Below, piece after piece: positions 13,201-18,650 of a stretch of 64,000 nt of DNA. Origin of the DNA: Blastococcus sp. Marseille-P5729 (GTDB lineage: Bacteria > Actinomycetota > Actinomycetes > Mycobacteriales > Antricoccaceae); assembly GCF_900292035.1 (NCBI RefSeq), contig NZ_OMPO01000001.1:1371192-1435191 (forward strand), read 5' to 3'. The notes beneath the pieces are model-generated. The model had not been told where the DNA came from. It did no database searches and was given only the letters and a program-made list of their open reading frames with translations. The first letter of the stretch is position 1. Each line of letters begins with the position of its first letter. The translations under genes were made by a program, and so were the position numbers.

Positions 13201-13996
13201 CGTCTGTGGGCCGGACGGCGCGCCGCCCGCCGACGAGCCGGCCGCCGAGGCGCCATGCTCGCCACAGGTCCCCGCAGGGCCGCTTGCGCTGCCTACCGCG
13301 CTCGATGCGCTTAAGCGGGTCGTGGAATGGCTTGGAGGCGTATTCGAGCTGATCGCCGCCGCCCGGGCGCTCATCCGGTTGCCAGGGCACCCGCCGCTCG
13401 AGATCATCCTGAGTACCGAGGTCCGGCCCGGTGGCGATGCCCTACAGGTCAGCCGGGACGGACGCCGGATCACCGTCGTCGTCAACTGCGCCGCCACCAT
13501 TCCCGACATCGCTGCCGAGATCGCCAGCGGCGTCTCGGGGGCACTGCTCTACGACCACTTCGGCGATCCCAGCCTGCTCGGCCCGTCACCGGTCTGGACG
13601 CAGGACAGCGACATCTGCGCGATGACCGGCCCCGACGAGGGGCTGCCACTGCCCTCCCTGGAGGACTGGCGAGCGTTGGCCCGGTTGCACGAGCTGCTGT
13701 GGCAGCTCAGCCACGTGGACGAGGGCCCTGTGCTGGACGCCGTGGCGATCGCGCTGAACGACCTGATCGACCAGATGGGGCTCGACCTGGACTCTGCGCC
13801 GGGCGCCGAGCTGCGCCGGGCGCTGCTGCCCGAGGCTATCCGCGCGCTGCTGGCCGAGACGCTGCCGGACTGGGACTGCGCGGACCCCGACAGCCCGGAG
13901 CTCGGCGGTGACGTCGTCGACGAGGGAGTGATCGACGAGGCGGACCGGATCGGGAGCACGCCCGGTGATCGCTCCTGGACCAGCGAGCGACGCTAG
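1262..13996 (+). CDS. Giant (>4,200 aa) helical protein with hydrophobic segments, function unknown
   Basis: The first ATG of this frame is 1262, but the coherent reading continues upstream, so 1262 is probably not the real start. Residues 1-890 look globular. They include D423-x8-E432-x-K434, a spacing seen in PD-(D/E)XK nucleases. Four hydrophobic helical stretches lie near residues 913-955, 1066-1106, 1333-1364 and 1490-1530. Residues about 1540-3850 are almost wholly Ala/Glu/Arg/Gln/Asp-rich helix, probably coiled coil or helical bundles. A cysteine cluster follows (C3871, C3879, C3881, C3889), then a Pro/Gln-rich linker (about 3895-4005) with NPNQQ and APT repeats. A compact C-terminal domain (about 4010-4244) ends the protein. 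No signal peptide or wall anchor is visible here. Candidates are an injection-system-associated giant effector, a tape-measure-like scaffold or a polymorphic toxin. None is proven. It converges with the operon at 14015-16496. Confidence 0.75.
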   Translation: MVQGMDTDTIRIATMLAEHTVPTLDGGRAPIDIQMLEAIRDHLFGDHPVTHQVDGGEITLSQFIADPDIIEAWLRLQHNDTSHLETDLLLIAHEHAEIQAMEQGKSQIDAHLAANEIANWSEVVPDSDHPLLHRLDLNQGVPDFQSYVDSPVRSYEYNHAMRVRSILDAQMPGVYAVLTAPDLETPKRTLPSASGTLSPQSDLGQRVARARAELQQVIEQIGGPAVLELAGNPHLDPSTAAQTGPFVPGTWHADKSALHGLRASSVKAILADLGLTVPPGTTNDGRIAAIQDHLRILADSAPEGSTPEEQAAFQQHQEQIVATFAQSITTHATMDRNNTSLRTHVRNHLVGYYASRFIAIYNALDSRPATDRGTGTLTFLLTEFGGTANASALEEAHSGLPAGVAFRTEGLTPSGAPIAANIDGMRGHVALEMKSGYATHVEPDGRFNTDTDQKLARQFRREVGAVQAEIDARAKQAADAAIEQRLVELGKPENELTAAERAELNQLEKSTTKAYLSSHPARLDIITDTEVTQRALEQLIASRPDLKAAVSIYSHEDHLAHMRAETEQAQRERYPGIVEEARRLVALRRQLDGDLPTGARSLPSPDAVPNPEDAVRVRTAQQQYLHGVTTDPTITPPMSAQELNDLVFGEPRRGASVIQQLTKALGMDVEVVSDADGQSTLRLTNDTRLLQVTVDVASLTPDGLLPSTGDPVVRTDIASSPDDPGRGAHRQLRADLHITLSSQLSPEQVARVLAQEITRASYEIDPDARNNTEDLLTADANKRVPPVIAQVQADNDPSFSPRDVARLAGLQVLFDSLEGASRKQVNQLKDVIAATLSDLGLNLTTERATELGISHDTLVEQFFTRLQGIPDLDGSSRLKDAIRSFNTQELGGIPPSKAPLQTYVAKAIASQGLTAAGTILGSMLLGVASPVLLAATGIGAVLAIGASVLADVNKFNSAARNTTAANDQNPRSGDRDQQARQHRDEVQALRTEIALNPELSGQLRTGLFGPQADAALAALERAHQTARDRHEGRIRLRLDEEAVRDVDPLDKVASRGALAFKAAATPLARALPFAVAAVVAPAQALAMGAIAAGNAIAAAIGAGIAPRLGLGGDPALDVTKAERENENQRRKSLLKINAADVAASTTYRSQTRDIQLLHERFAQQNADERRIQEISDALRTADPEQRAALMRELDEIGQRTSRTAALPDDAIETTHDLGPLREALQRVVDTTEHFATAPAHERLNPFKPLRGDMQRAIADVHVAAQALHEQGLDIPLTLDSSRRTEQIITMQSLDESTQRLLSVVQMHPENGYRQTANITAYLSQRYAAAGVTTFLTRLANAGFSPAALLPAAVSAVTTTVVATLGEHRLEIGNELRKFYERSSRSTVQKSLVAINSRALPAVSHPMIVEIVAGRDAAIQQSINQLRAQQQDPSSTPEAAENAPAGRPAAAPTPATPLTVAASTPAPHPATRTPDPATAREEVVQRVAPRSAYVVRFISTPVLVAVLDTIIDPGRALRSVLTVLSNAGIGPTEWSSKVAEESATQRTEQVRKRLQTAELAAQDRRLDAQMANPTLDQSPRQQIDTLISELRQLARADESTRSEAVAQARILHRALDVAAAHVATADPDVQQRMAEVRASVDSAFAGVTQPATRAVIAAVEQARPTRDPNEILTVLREQVTEARARIAHESAATAVLEVSTAETRTLAQEASLQFAADGSVDAQQLSDQISNLSTSLESRRRDIARTMISALPAQRPILEAADNAAQEAQSALANAEAHRDYALNLAQRVERTAAGEITLQRLETILTIVGVTDSPGTLGNALDQATNALETARQHAAVAELALAHAQIDAHRATAETVIEQLTERATDIIAQATALLDDPSLPESSAAAAADLRSHLDTASDLRSSIEQHLDDLRRAHEHSAAPEPGLQPSTLLQIATQAREGITADLDQLADQLALVERDHAVIHAQTLHDKIDRVRDDADRLVERGAQLAAQTVAARDALSFRTWHSEAARQQAEATRDIADAAQRATRDAADQRADLARAQDRARQLAGDLMADPAATDISSLAELAQDAERMHSALERSVAELEHQVPTAALHATYANGLAAIEHGQTSSTQTRLRQTVLVEEQRLLHDRIAGMTASQNPSAVQAVEQQQALDRQLRTIEVLHQDQEAEIRQLQQLAASETIESRSQAIQTTTQSVLQRVGTIQDALARARTLIDGTDAISRVAAAEIDHANNTRNAVRAADEYASAELAVAHAVADTAPGVIFRDAAGNRTSSPAQQAAGELAVADRALRAASALTDQAAAAIDDAGYRLRQQPAATLRDAALAQSSTSRSNELIADALSHLAEARRLIEVDVDAARPGIQDVVPDTHQRHLDAAPGQPLDGVITLPAPAPEQQLLTDARRILDDATVEAERSFAQFESVGALFNAAAQVQPSGAAALDQAIAAAEDAAITMSEDAQQAQDTVDRMSETREQLQALAEQIAALPDGADASATLHRMQLLLGELSTQRAALLQELAQVDADAIRLSRESATVLQTRLVDALGSLTAHNDQLVEQLTDERNRVAQVLDFMLDAQTDTITDQRLAEIRQALQETDSALHEATRAHRELSALADHEQDVLDELTTRTAAPAELSDQLPQVAERALHRAHELSDAIREQHERGVAAAREVGRRDLTPTPPTSSSPQALASDAEAAQAQQAREATDRIESLRAIRREGDARSQAAVVTALTAQETANRLAAAAAETARRAAAGDPGFDADRIALALEAATQAAAQASVLNDTALAEHAASAARLAFDQGILAAVPAFAALDQARQNVAGSHPASDQLTEQTQRLRALTENATRDATALDGLLQTMDDLHTHATTLAQTPPVDLGTLANLGERARELAQQVTERSTSLEKASNRVVVAARTLATLELAESALADAAPPSNIDAILDQVDAVVAEAVSDAEAVSDARDAAVQDALAVRDMLAEIGELQSTLRTAHDELSALLEDLLPRRRQEAVTDAESEALARLTQTITESHATLRTELQTLPVRADSALAHAMNAVALEHLAEGQRLLEAIAAERASMQELHLEATTLIEDTIDLSLSTDPRISAPAAAAIAGAEAVVSAEQRAFDVHADAQSRITHAYDLLTQRAPSAELAAAALADVDAAVEALAEIERAARERTTSSTSRLDAAQVQAAAARGAEQLVAVEGSLSIDDAFLEGLGERARSVQQDVAPTLQNRSELPAFRAQELAASVSLQQAQARADLTSALAQLDAATRLADTDPDAGRRRVQEATEAVERARELAEASARDLDAALRELARANADPDRHIDGIDDVGPHRISIGERPATRTVEEANRDLEQSAEGRALRSSQADGARLLHDSATGLESLRTVISQSLAQFQQETAGLDVDRRAQIQDLITSFDTKVRELQQTVRDLAGQHATLPAVTAPLATASVLIAVPLSPADVDRAADLITATQERIAHSRADLEARLGAAQQVADGLQAELSRLIAHNQILQTAALSAETRATADGVRQLADVIRSRSEGLTGAEHADPVLQEAQRRLDRLHAVVADHVASVDDASARLGDLAVAQSERHASVLDAPDAERDRQVADDHRLAEEAAEDARRIVQETTVTLEQLARAEHSLRETMLRDRLSTAREATLEAAQERLDRALADIDSQLDTGLTQIQQRLDEAKTRRDEALVEIEDTDRLRNRPQLRAIESEYRRAVSESSRAEADLRAGSTISERAAQASLEQAVAEADRRHDQTLARELAELHQRQRQDVFEARRHAVQAQARVDGTDPAAQLRQLAETSNRQRVAIGEQMLRDNHAAAIQYGTRITAMNQQTAEVIREADSRRGRATVPAELDTRLRRRGLWGAIQVDPPREWFCIWQPDSQCVCDGHSSGTCPFRPLVNVEVPADPPSGEQKPQQNPNQQNPNQQDPGKPTQPRPTEPDRPGPSDQPNRPAQPQQPPPTAGQPQAPTAPQAPTAPPLSPPSPPVCGPDGAPPADEPAAEAPCSPQVPAGPLALPTALDALKRVVEWLGGVFELIAAARALIRLPGHPPLEIILSTEVRPGGDALQVSRDGRRITVVVNCAATIPDIAAEIASGVSGALLYDHFGDPSLLGPSPVWTQDSDICAMTGPDEGLPLPSLEDWRALARLHELLWQLSHVDEGPVLDAVAIALNDLIDQMGLDLDSAPGAELRRALLPEAIRALLAETLPDWDCADPDSPELGGDVVDEGVIDEADRIGSTPGDRSWTSERR

Positions 13997-14014
13997 CGCA
14001 CCGCTGTCCGCCGG

Positions 14015-14620
14015 TCAGCCGATGGCGAGGTCCAGGCTCACCGCGCCGGCCGCAACCAGATCCACCACCGTGCGCCACGCCGCGCGCAGGTCGGGATCTG
14101 CCGGATCCGTGCCGTCCCGCACGGCACGCGCCACCGCCAGGTGGGTGACGCTGCGGCAGTCGTCCAGCTGGGCCCACAGCGCATGCTGCTCCGCATCGAG
14201 GTAGACCACCGCCTGCTGCGCATATCCGATCGCGACGCGACCGGGCCCAGAACGCCCCGACGGAACGGCCTGGTAAAGCGGAACCGGCCGTAGCCGCATC
14301 CCCAGCTCCATCAGGTCCGGGCCGTCGAGATTGAGGCCGACGACCAGACCGCGGTCTCGCAAGCGCTGCACGGTCGCGGCCACCTCGTCCGCCGGCGCCG
14401 CCGCGGTTTCACCCTCGTCGTCGGGCACGAAGAAGGTGGCGGTCAGATCCCCCAGGCCCTGGGGCACCCGCGTCAGCGACTGCCAGACCGCGAGCTCGTT
14501 GAGCGTCGCGATACGCTGCTCGTCCAGCCCCACCCGGACGACGCACCCCGGGTCGTCATTCCCCCACGCCGGCGGCTCCAGCGCGACCAGCGCCCCGACG
14601 GCCAGCAGCAACTCGGTCAC
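14015..14620 (-). CDS. Unknown protein, third member of a three-paralogue operon
   Basis: This 201-residue protein is not recognised by family. It starts at ATG 14620, overlapping the stop of the upstream gene by 4 bases (ATGA), so the two are translationally coupled. Two similar halves are visible. Each has a beta-rich stretch followed by a helix with a conserved Trp (residues around LNELAVWQSL and LDAEQHALWAQL), then a helix ending in a 'GLV' or 'GAV' turn. The same pattern occurs in the two upstream proteins, for example LTDAEYEVWRSA. The pattern is reminiscent of winged-helix modules, but no DNA-binding role can be claimed. It ends 18 bases from the stop of the giant convergent gene. No signal peptide or membrane helix is seen, so the product is probably cytoplasmic. 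Confidence 0.75.
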   Translation of the reverse strand: MTELLLAVGALVALEPPAWGNDDPGCVVRVGLDEQRIATLNELAVWQSLTRVPQGLGDLTATFFVPDDEGETAAAPADEVAATVQRLRDRGLVVGLNLDGPDLMELGMRLRPVPLYQAVPSGRSGPGRVAIGYAQQAVVYLDAEQHALWAQLDDCRSVTHLAVARAVRDGTDPADPDLRAAWRTVVDLVAAGAVSLDLAIG

Positions 14621-15216
14621 GAGGGCGATCCCGCCGCCGGCATCAGGCTCGCCATGCCGCGGGCCGCGAGCGGGAAGAACTCGGCGAGCACGAGCGCGGC
14701 CAGTCGCTGGGGCAGGATTACCTCGAGGTCGTTGCTGCCCGCCTCGCTGGCCCGACCCGCGACGGCGTAGATCGCGGCCGCGAGCGTGTGGACCGCGGGC
14801 GCGAGGGAGTAGACCTCGTGGACCGCCGGACGCAGCCGGTAGTGCTCACCTCGGGCGTCCCCCACGACCACCCCGAGCCGTTCGTGCACGGTGATCGGCG
14901 TGTGGGCCAGCAGCCGCAGGCTCGCGAGCTCGGCCAGCACCCGCTCCCGAGTCGTGGCGAGCTCGGCCAGCAGACCCCTGTCGCTCAGCGAGTCGTACGT
15001 CGCCCGTGGCCCCGGCACGCGGGATCGCTCCAGCAGCGCGCTGCGCTCCTGGCCGCTGGTCGCCTCCCGCCACAGCTCGAGCTCCTGGGAGGTCACCGTG
15101 ACGGTCGTGCCCGGCAGCGCGAGCACCGTCGCGCGGTCGCCGTCCACCGCGCTCCACGCCGTGGCGACCGGCTTGCCCAGAGGGACGACGACCGAGCCGG
15201 GTAGCGCTTCGGTCAC
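14617..15216 (-). CDS. Unknown protein, second member of the three-paralogue operon
   Basis: This 199-residue protein has no recognised family. It begins with VVVPLGKPVATAW, which parallels VLIPLGQPLGKIF at the start of the upstream protein, indicating common descent. A strand-rich segment and the helix SQELELWREA follow, giving the same Trp-containing pattern as its neighbours, then a helix ending GLLAEL. The C-terminal half is helical and less like the others. The start ATG (15216) overlaps the upstream stop by 4 bases and its own stop overlaps the next start by 4, so it is the middle cistron of a tight operon. No signal peptide or transmembrane helix is seen. Confidence 0.75.
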   Translation of the reverse strand: MTEALPGSVVVPLGKPVATAWSAVDGDRATVLALPGTTVTVTSQELELWREATSGQERSALLERSRVPGPRATYDSLSDRGLLAELATTRERVLAELASLRLLAHTPITVHERLGVVVGDARGEHYRLRPAVHEVYSLAPAVHTLAAAIYAVAGRASEAGSNDLEVILPQRLAALVLAEFFPLAARGMASLMPAAGSPS

Positions 15217-16496
15217 GGCGTCCGGACCAGGTCGAGATATCCGGCACGCTTCACGGTCAGCGCCTGCACGTCCCGCAGGTAGTCCACCAGGTCGGCGACC
15301 GAGTCGGCGCGTCCCGCGTCCTTGGCCGCCAGCAGCAGCGACTCGCTGAGGTGGGCCGAGCGCCAGACCTCGTACTCCGCGTCGGTCAGGGCGGTGACGA
15401 CCTGGTCTGCGTTCACGCCGAGGTAGAAGGTGCCCGGTTCATCGGGCGTCGCGCCGATCCCGGCGAGCAGCGGCTCGAACCGGTGGGTCGCTGCCATCTC
15501 GATCACCTCGGCCCCGTCGGGCTGCTGCACCAGGCCCGTGTTGCTGAGGTGACGCAGGTGTCCGGCCGCAGCATCCACCCCGGCCCGCCCGGCCGCCTCG
15601 ATGATCTGGGCCGGGTCGTCCTGCAGCCGCCCGTCCTCGTAGAAACCGTGCGCGTAGCTCCAGGTGAGCCACGAGGCGACATCGGGCAGCTCGGCCATCT
15701 CGCGGCCGAGCCGGACGTCGATGCCGGTGAGCCCGAACCGGCCGTGCCGCGCGCCGGCCAGGTACCCGACTCCGTAGGTGCCGTACTCGGTCCGGTCGTC
15801 CTCGTCGACCGTCACCTGGGCGGTGGCGGAGGACTCCCGCGCCGCGTCCGCCGTGGCCAGGCTCAGCTCAATCGCGCGATCGAAATAGCAGGCGTGTGCC
15901 GACAGCGGACCGTGCACCCGCCCCAGCACGAACTCGACGAGGGCCTGCCCAGTGCCCAGCTCCGCGGTCTCGGGAGCGACTGACAGCGCGCCGGACAAGA
16001 TGTCGCAGCAGCTGTCCAGGCTCGCCTCGGTGGGCCCCGACACGAGCACCTGCCGCAGCACCGCGTCGACGCCGACCGTGCGCTGGTCCCCCGCAGCGAG
16101 GGTGAAGACGTCGGAGGCCTCCTCGCTGTTGCCGATGCAGGTCTGCAGCGGCAGCAGCCGGTAGGCCTCGGCGAACGAATCCCTGGCAACCGGCAATCCG
16201 AGCTGTACCTCGGCGACCAGCCCCAGCTCCAGGAGCAGTTCCAGCCCCCGGGAGGAGTCGATCGCGCCCCGGTCGATGTCGAGGGCCGCCAGCAGACCCC
16301 GGTCCATCCCGCGAAGCGTGCCTGGCCGCGCGGCGTGCAGCTGCAGCCAGACTGCCGCCTCCGCCATGCTCAGCCGATAGACCTCCGACCCCAGCCGCAC
16401 CTGATAGTGGGCCTCGTCGTCCGACTCGAAGATCTTGCCCAGCGGCTGACCCAGAGGTATCAGCACGGGGACGTCGGGGGAGCTCGCGCGCGTCAT
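15213..16496 (-). CDS. Unknown two-repeat protein, first member of the three-paralogue operon
   Basis: This 427-residue protein starts at ATG 16496 (MTRASSPDVPV). The frame stays open upstream, but that extension is Arg/Ser/Pro-rich and looks non-coding, and an AGGG-type ribosome site sits just before this ATG. Residues about 10-200 and 230-427 look like related halves, each with a beta-rich N-part and a helix carrying Trp (AEAAVWLQLH, DAEYEVWRSA). The protein is therefore probably an internally duplicated version of the module in the next two genes. A Cys pair (SCCD) lies in the linker. No catalytic motif is recognised. It is the lead gene of the overlapping run 16496 to 14015. The role is unknown; proximity to the giant gene suggests a partner or regulator, but convergent orientation argues against a shared transcript. 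Confidence 0.75.
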   Translation of the reverse strand: MTRASSPDVPVLIPLGQPLGKIFESDDEAHYQVRLGSEVYRLSMAEAAVWLQLHAARPGTLRGMDRGLLAALDIDRGAIDSSRGLELLLELGLVAEVQLGLPVARDSFAEAYRLLPLQTCIGNSEEASDVFTLAAGDQRTVGVDAVLRQVLVSGPTEASLDSCCDILSGALSVAPETAELGTGQALVEFVLGRVHGPLSAHACYFDRAIELSLATADAARESSATAQVTVDEDDRTEYGTYGVGYLAGARHGRFGLTGIDVRLGREMAELPDVASWLTWSYAHGFYEDGRLQDDPAQIIEAAGRAGVDAAAGHLRHLSNTGLVQQPDGAEVIEMAATHRFEPLLAGIGATPDEPGTFYLGVNADQVVTALTDAEYEVWRSAHLSESLLLAAKDAGRADSVADLVDYLRDVQALTVKRAGYLDLVRTP

Positions 16497-16563
16497 CCTG
16501 CCGACCCTACCGACAACCATCTGCCCGCGAGCGAACCGTGGGTGCCACGCAGGTGAACGACGG

Positions 16564-16986
16564 TCACTCGCCCAGTGAGCCCGGCTCTGCCTCGCGGGCC
16601 GGCATCGCGCGGACCGTGATGCGGCCGTCGGGGTAGCGGGTCGAGAACGCGCCCCGGTAGTCCTCCAGCAGAGCGGTGAGCGCGTCGGCGTCCTGCGGCC
16701 GCTGGCAGTACCAGACGATGGGACGGCCACCGGCCAGCTTCATCTGCAGCCCGGCGATGCCGAGGTAGTTGATCTGGGTCGTCTCGAGCAGCTGGCCGTC
16801 GGGAAGCACCCCGTCGTACAGCGTGGCGATGGCGTAGATCAACCCGTCCTGGTCGCGGCCGGCGAACTCGAAGGACTCCCCGGAATCGGGATCCTCGACG
16901 ACGTGGCCCACGCCGACCGGCAGTCCGGTGACGAATGCCTGGTACTGCGGCTGTTCCAGCAACACTGACTCCAGTCCGGCGCCCAC
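16564..16986 (-). CDS. Conserved-looking unknown protein, about 140 aa
   Basis: The frame is open to 17322, but the part beyond 17050 lies antisense to a better supported gene and reads as low-quality sequence. I place the start at GTG 16986; GTG 16965 is the alternative, and neither has a convincing ribosome site. The product has a mixed alpha/beta pattern. A central segment (VVEDPDSGESFEFAG) is followed by ATLYDGVLPDGQLLETTQI and a C-terminal helix-strand part ending with RITVRAM. No signal peptide, membrane helix or known catalytic motif is seen. It lies 67 bases upstream of the three-paralogue operon on the same strand and could be co-transcribed with it. The family is not recognised. Confidence 0.55.
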   Translation of the reverse strand: MGAGLESVLLEQPQYQAFVTGLPVGVGHVVEDPDSGESFEFAGRDQDGLIYAIATLYDGVLPDGQLLETTQINYLGIAGLQMKLAGGRPIVWYCQRPQDADALTALLEDYRGAFSTRYPDGRITVRAMPAREAEPGSLGE

Positions 16987-17055
16987 TAGGCTTGATGCGA
17001 GATCGCGCTCAGCATACGCATCGAGCCGAGCACCCGACAACGCGAAGGAAGCATC

Positions 17056-17292
17056 ATGGTCCGCCGCATCATCCCCGTCAACAAGGTCGCCGAGGACGCC
17101 GACTCGGTCACCTACGAGTGGGGACACCCGACCGTCAACCGCAAAGCGCGGATCGTCAAGAGCACCGACCAGATCGAGCCGGCCGAGGGCACCACGGAGG
17201 ACGAGGCGCAGTACCTGCTCAACTGGATCAACCGGGTCCGCGTCCTGAACAACATGAGCGACTACCCGTCCGAGGCCCCCATCTATCGGTAG
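17056..17292 (+). CDS. Small unknown protein, 78 aa
   Basis: ATG 17056 is preceded by GAAGGAAG at a good ribosome-site distance. The 78-residue product is rich in charged and polar residues, with strands at the N-terminus (RRIIPVNKV, SVTYEWGHP). A C-terminal helix (EDEAQYLLNWINRVRVL) and the ending SDYPSEAPIYR complete it. It has no signal peptide or membrane helix. It is divergent from the unknown gene at 16564-16986 and may share its promoter region. No function can be assigned. Confidence 0.6.
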   Translation: MVRRIIPVNKVAEDADSVTYEWGHPTVNRKARIVKSTDQIEPAEGTTEDEAQYLLNWINRVRVLNNMSDYPSEAPIYR

Positions 17293-17441
17293 CCGCCGTC
17301 CCTGCGCTGTCCCGGCTAGCAACGCCCCGGCTCAGGCTACGACGATCCCGGGCGAGCAGCGTTGGCAACTGCTACCGACGAACCGGCCGCCGCCGGCGAC
17401 TAGGTTGGAGCGAAGCCGCGCCGTACGACAGGAGCCTGCCC

Positions 17442-18602
17442 ATGACCGGACCGCTCGACGGGATCACCGTCATCGACCTCACCCGAGCCCTCGCCGGGCC
17501 GCATGCTGGCCAGATGCTCGGGGACATGGGGGCTCGCGTAATCAAGGTCGAGTCCCCCGGCAAGGGCGATGACACCCGCGGCTGGGGGCCGCCGTTCGTG
17601 GGCCCGGACGCCGACATCGCCACCTACTTCCTCTCGTGCAACCGCAACAAGGAATCGATCACTCTCGATCTGAAGACGGACGACGGCAAGGACGTGCTGA
17701 CCCGGCTGATCGCCAAGAGCGACGTGCTGCTGGAGAACTTCCGCACCGGCGTCCTCGACCGGCTGGGCTTCTCGATGGAGCAGATCCAAGCCATCAACCC
17801 ACGCATGGTGATCCTGTCCATCACGGGATTCGGGCACGACGGACCGCAGACCGGGCGCGCTGGTTACGACCAGATCGCGCAGGGCGAGGCCGGCCTGATG
17901 TCGATGACCGGGCCGAATCCCGAGACGCCCTCGAAGGTGGGCGTGCCGATCGCGGACCTGCTGTCGGGCATGTACGGCGCGTACGGCGTGGTCTCGGCAC
18001 TGTACGAGCGGGAGCGCACCGGCAAGGGCAAGATCGTGCGCACGTCACTGCTGGCCTCGATCGTCGGCGTGCACGCCTTCCAGGGCACTCGCTGGACCGT
18101 CGGCAAGGACCTGCCGAAGGCCGAGGGCGCCTTCCACCCCAGCGTGTCGCCGTACGGCCTGTTCTCCAGCAAGGACGGCATGCTGCAGATCGCGGTCGGC
18201 GCCGAATCGCAGTGGCAGAAGTTCGCGCCGGCCTTCGGGTTCGACCCCGAGGACCCGACGTACGCCACGAACGGCGACCGGGTGCGCAACAACAACCTGC
18301 TGATCCCGGCGATCAACCACGCGTTCGCGGCGTACACCAATGAGGAGCTGCTCGAGAAGCTCAACGCGCTGGGCATTCCGTGTGGCGAGGTGAAGAACCT
18401 GCAGCAGGTCTACGAGTGGGACCAGGTCCGCTCGCAGGGGCTCGTCATCGACGTCGAGCATCCGGTGCTTGGCACGATCGAGCTGCCCGGGCCACCGGTG
18501 CGGCTGTTCGACGGTGACACCGAGTGGAAGCGCGAGCACAGCTGCCCGCCCGCGCTCGGTGCCGACAACGAGACGGTGCGCGCCTGGCTCGATGAGACGT
18601 AG
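17442..18602 (+). CDS. Family III (CaiB/BaiF-type) CoA-transferase
   Basis: This 386-residue protein starts at ATG 17442 behind an AGGAG site. It has the family III CoA-transferase opening (LDGITVIDLTRALAGPHAGQMLGDMGARVIKVE) split over residues 3-35, the YFLSCNRNKESITLDL segment, and GVPIADLLSGMYGAYG with the expected catalytic Asp at D172. In the family this Asp carries the CoA as an acyl-anhydride intermediate, moving CoA between carboxylic acids. The substrate cannot be told from sequence. The nearby acyl-CoA dehydrogenase (19480) and hydratases suggest fatty-acid, branched-chain or bile-acid-like acyl-CoA metabolism. The open frame extends 5' to 16935, but that part overlaps the 78-aa gene and is not plausible. 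The length is typical for the family. Confidence 0.9.
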   Translation: MTGPLDGITVIDLTRALAGPHAGQMLGDMGARVIKVESPGKGDDTRGWGPPFVGPDADIATYFLSCNRNKESITLDLKTDDGKDVLTRLIAKSDVLLENFRTGVLDRLGFSMEQIQAINPRMVILSITGFGHDGPQTGRAGYDQIAQGEAGLMSMTGPNPETPSKVGVPIADLLSGMYGAYGVVSALYERERTGKGKIVRTSLLASIVGVHAFQGTRWTVGKDLPKAEGAFHPSVSPYGLFSSKDGMLQIAVGAESQWQKFAPAFGFDPEDPTYATNGDRVRNNNLLIPAINHAFAAYTNEELLEKLNALGIPCGEVKNLQQVYEWDQVRSQGLVIDVEHPVLGTIELPGPPVRLFDGDTEWKREHSCPPALGADNETVRAWLDET

Positions 18603-18650
18603 CCAGGCCGCCCCATCGCGCCCTCACCCGGCGACCGCTACCGTCGACGT

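Noticed and set aside
1262-13996. Many long open frames on both strands inside the giant gene (for example 7820-10204 minus)
   Set aside because: They are frame shadows of GC-rich coding DNA: their composition is Arg/Val/Gly-rich with no domain, ribosome site or operon context, while the 1262 frame has coherent helical sequence.
16987-17322. 5' extension of the minus-strand gene ending at 16564
   Set aside because: It lies antisense to the 78-aa gene with a good ribosome site (17056) and its sequence is unlike the rest of the protein.
16935-17441. Longer CoA-transferase reading starting at 16935
   Set aside because: The extra 169 residues are Arg/His/Pro-rich, overlap the 17056 gene, and ATG 17442 has a clear AGGAG.
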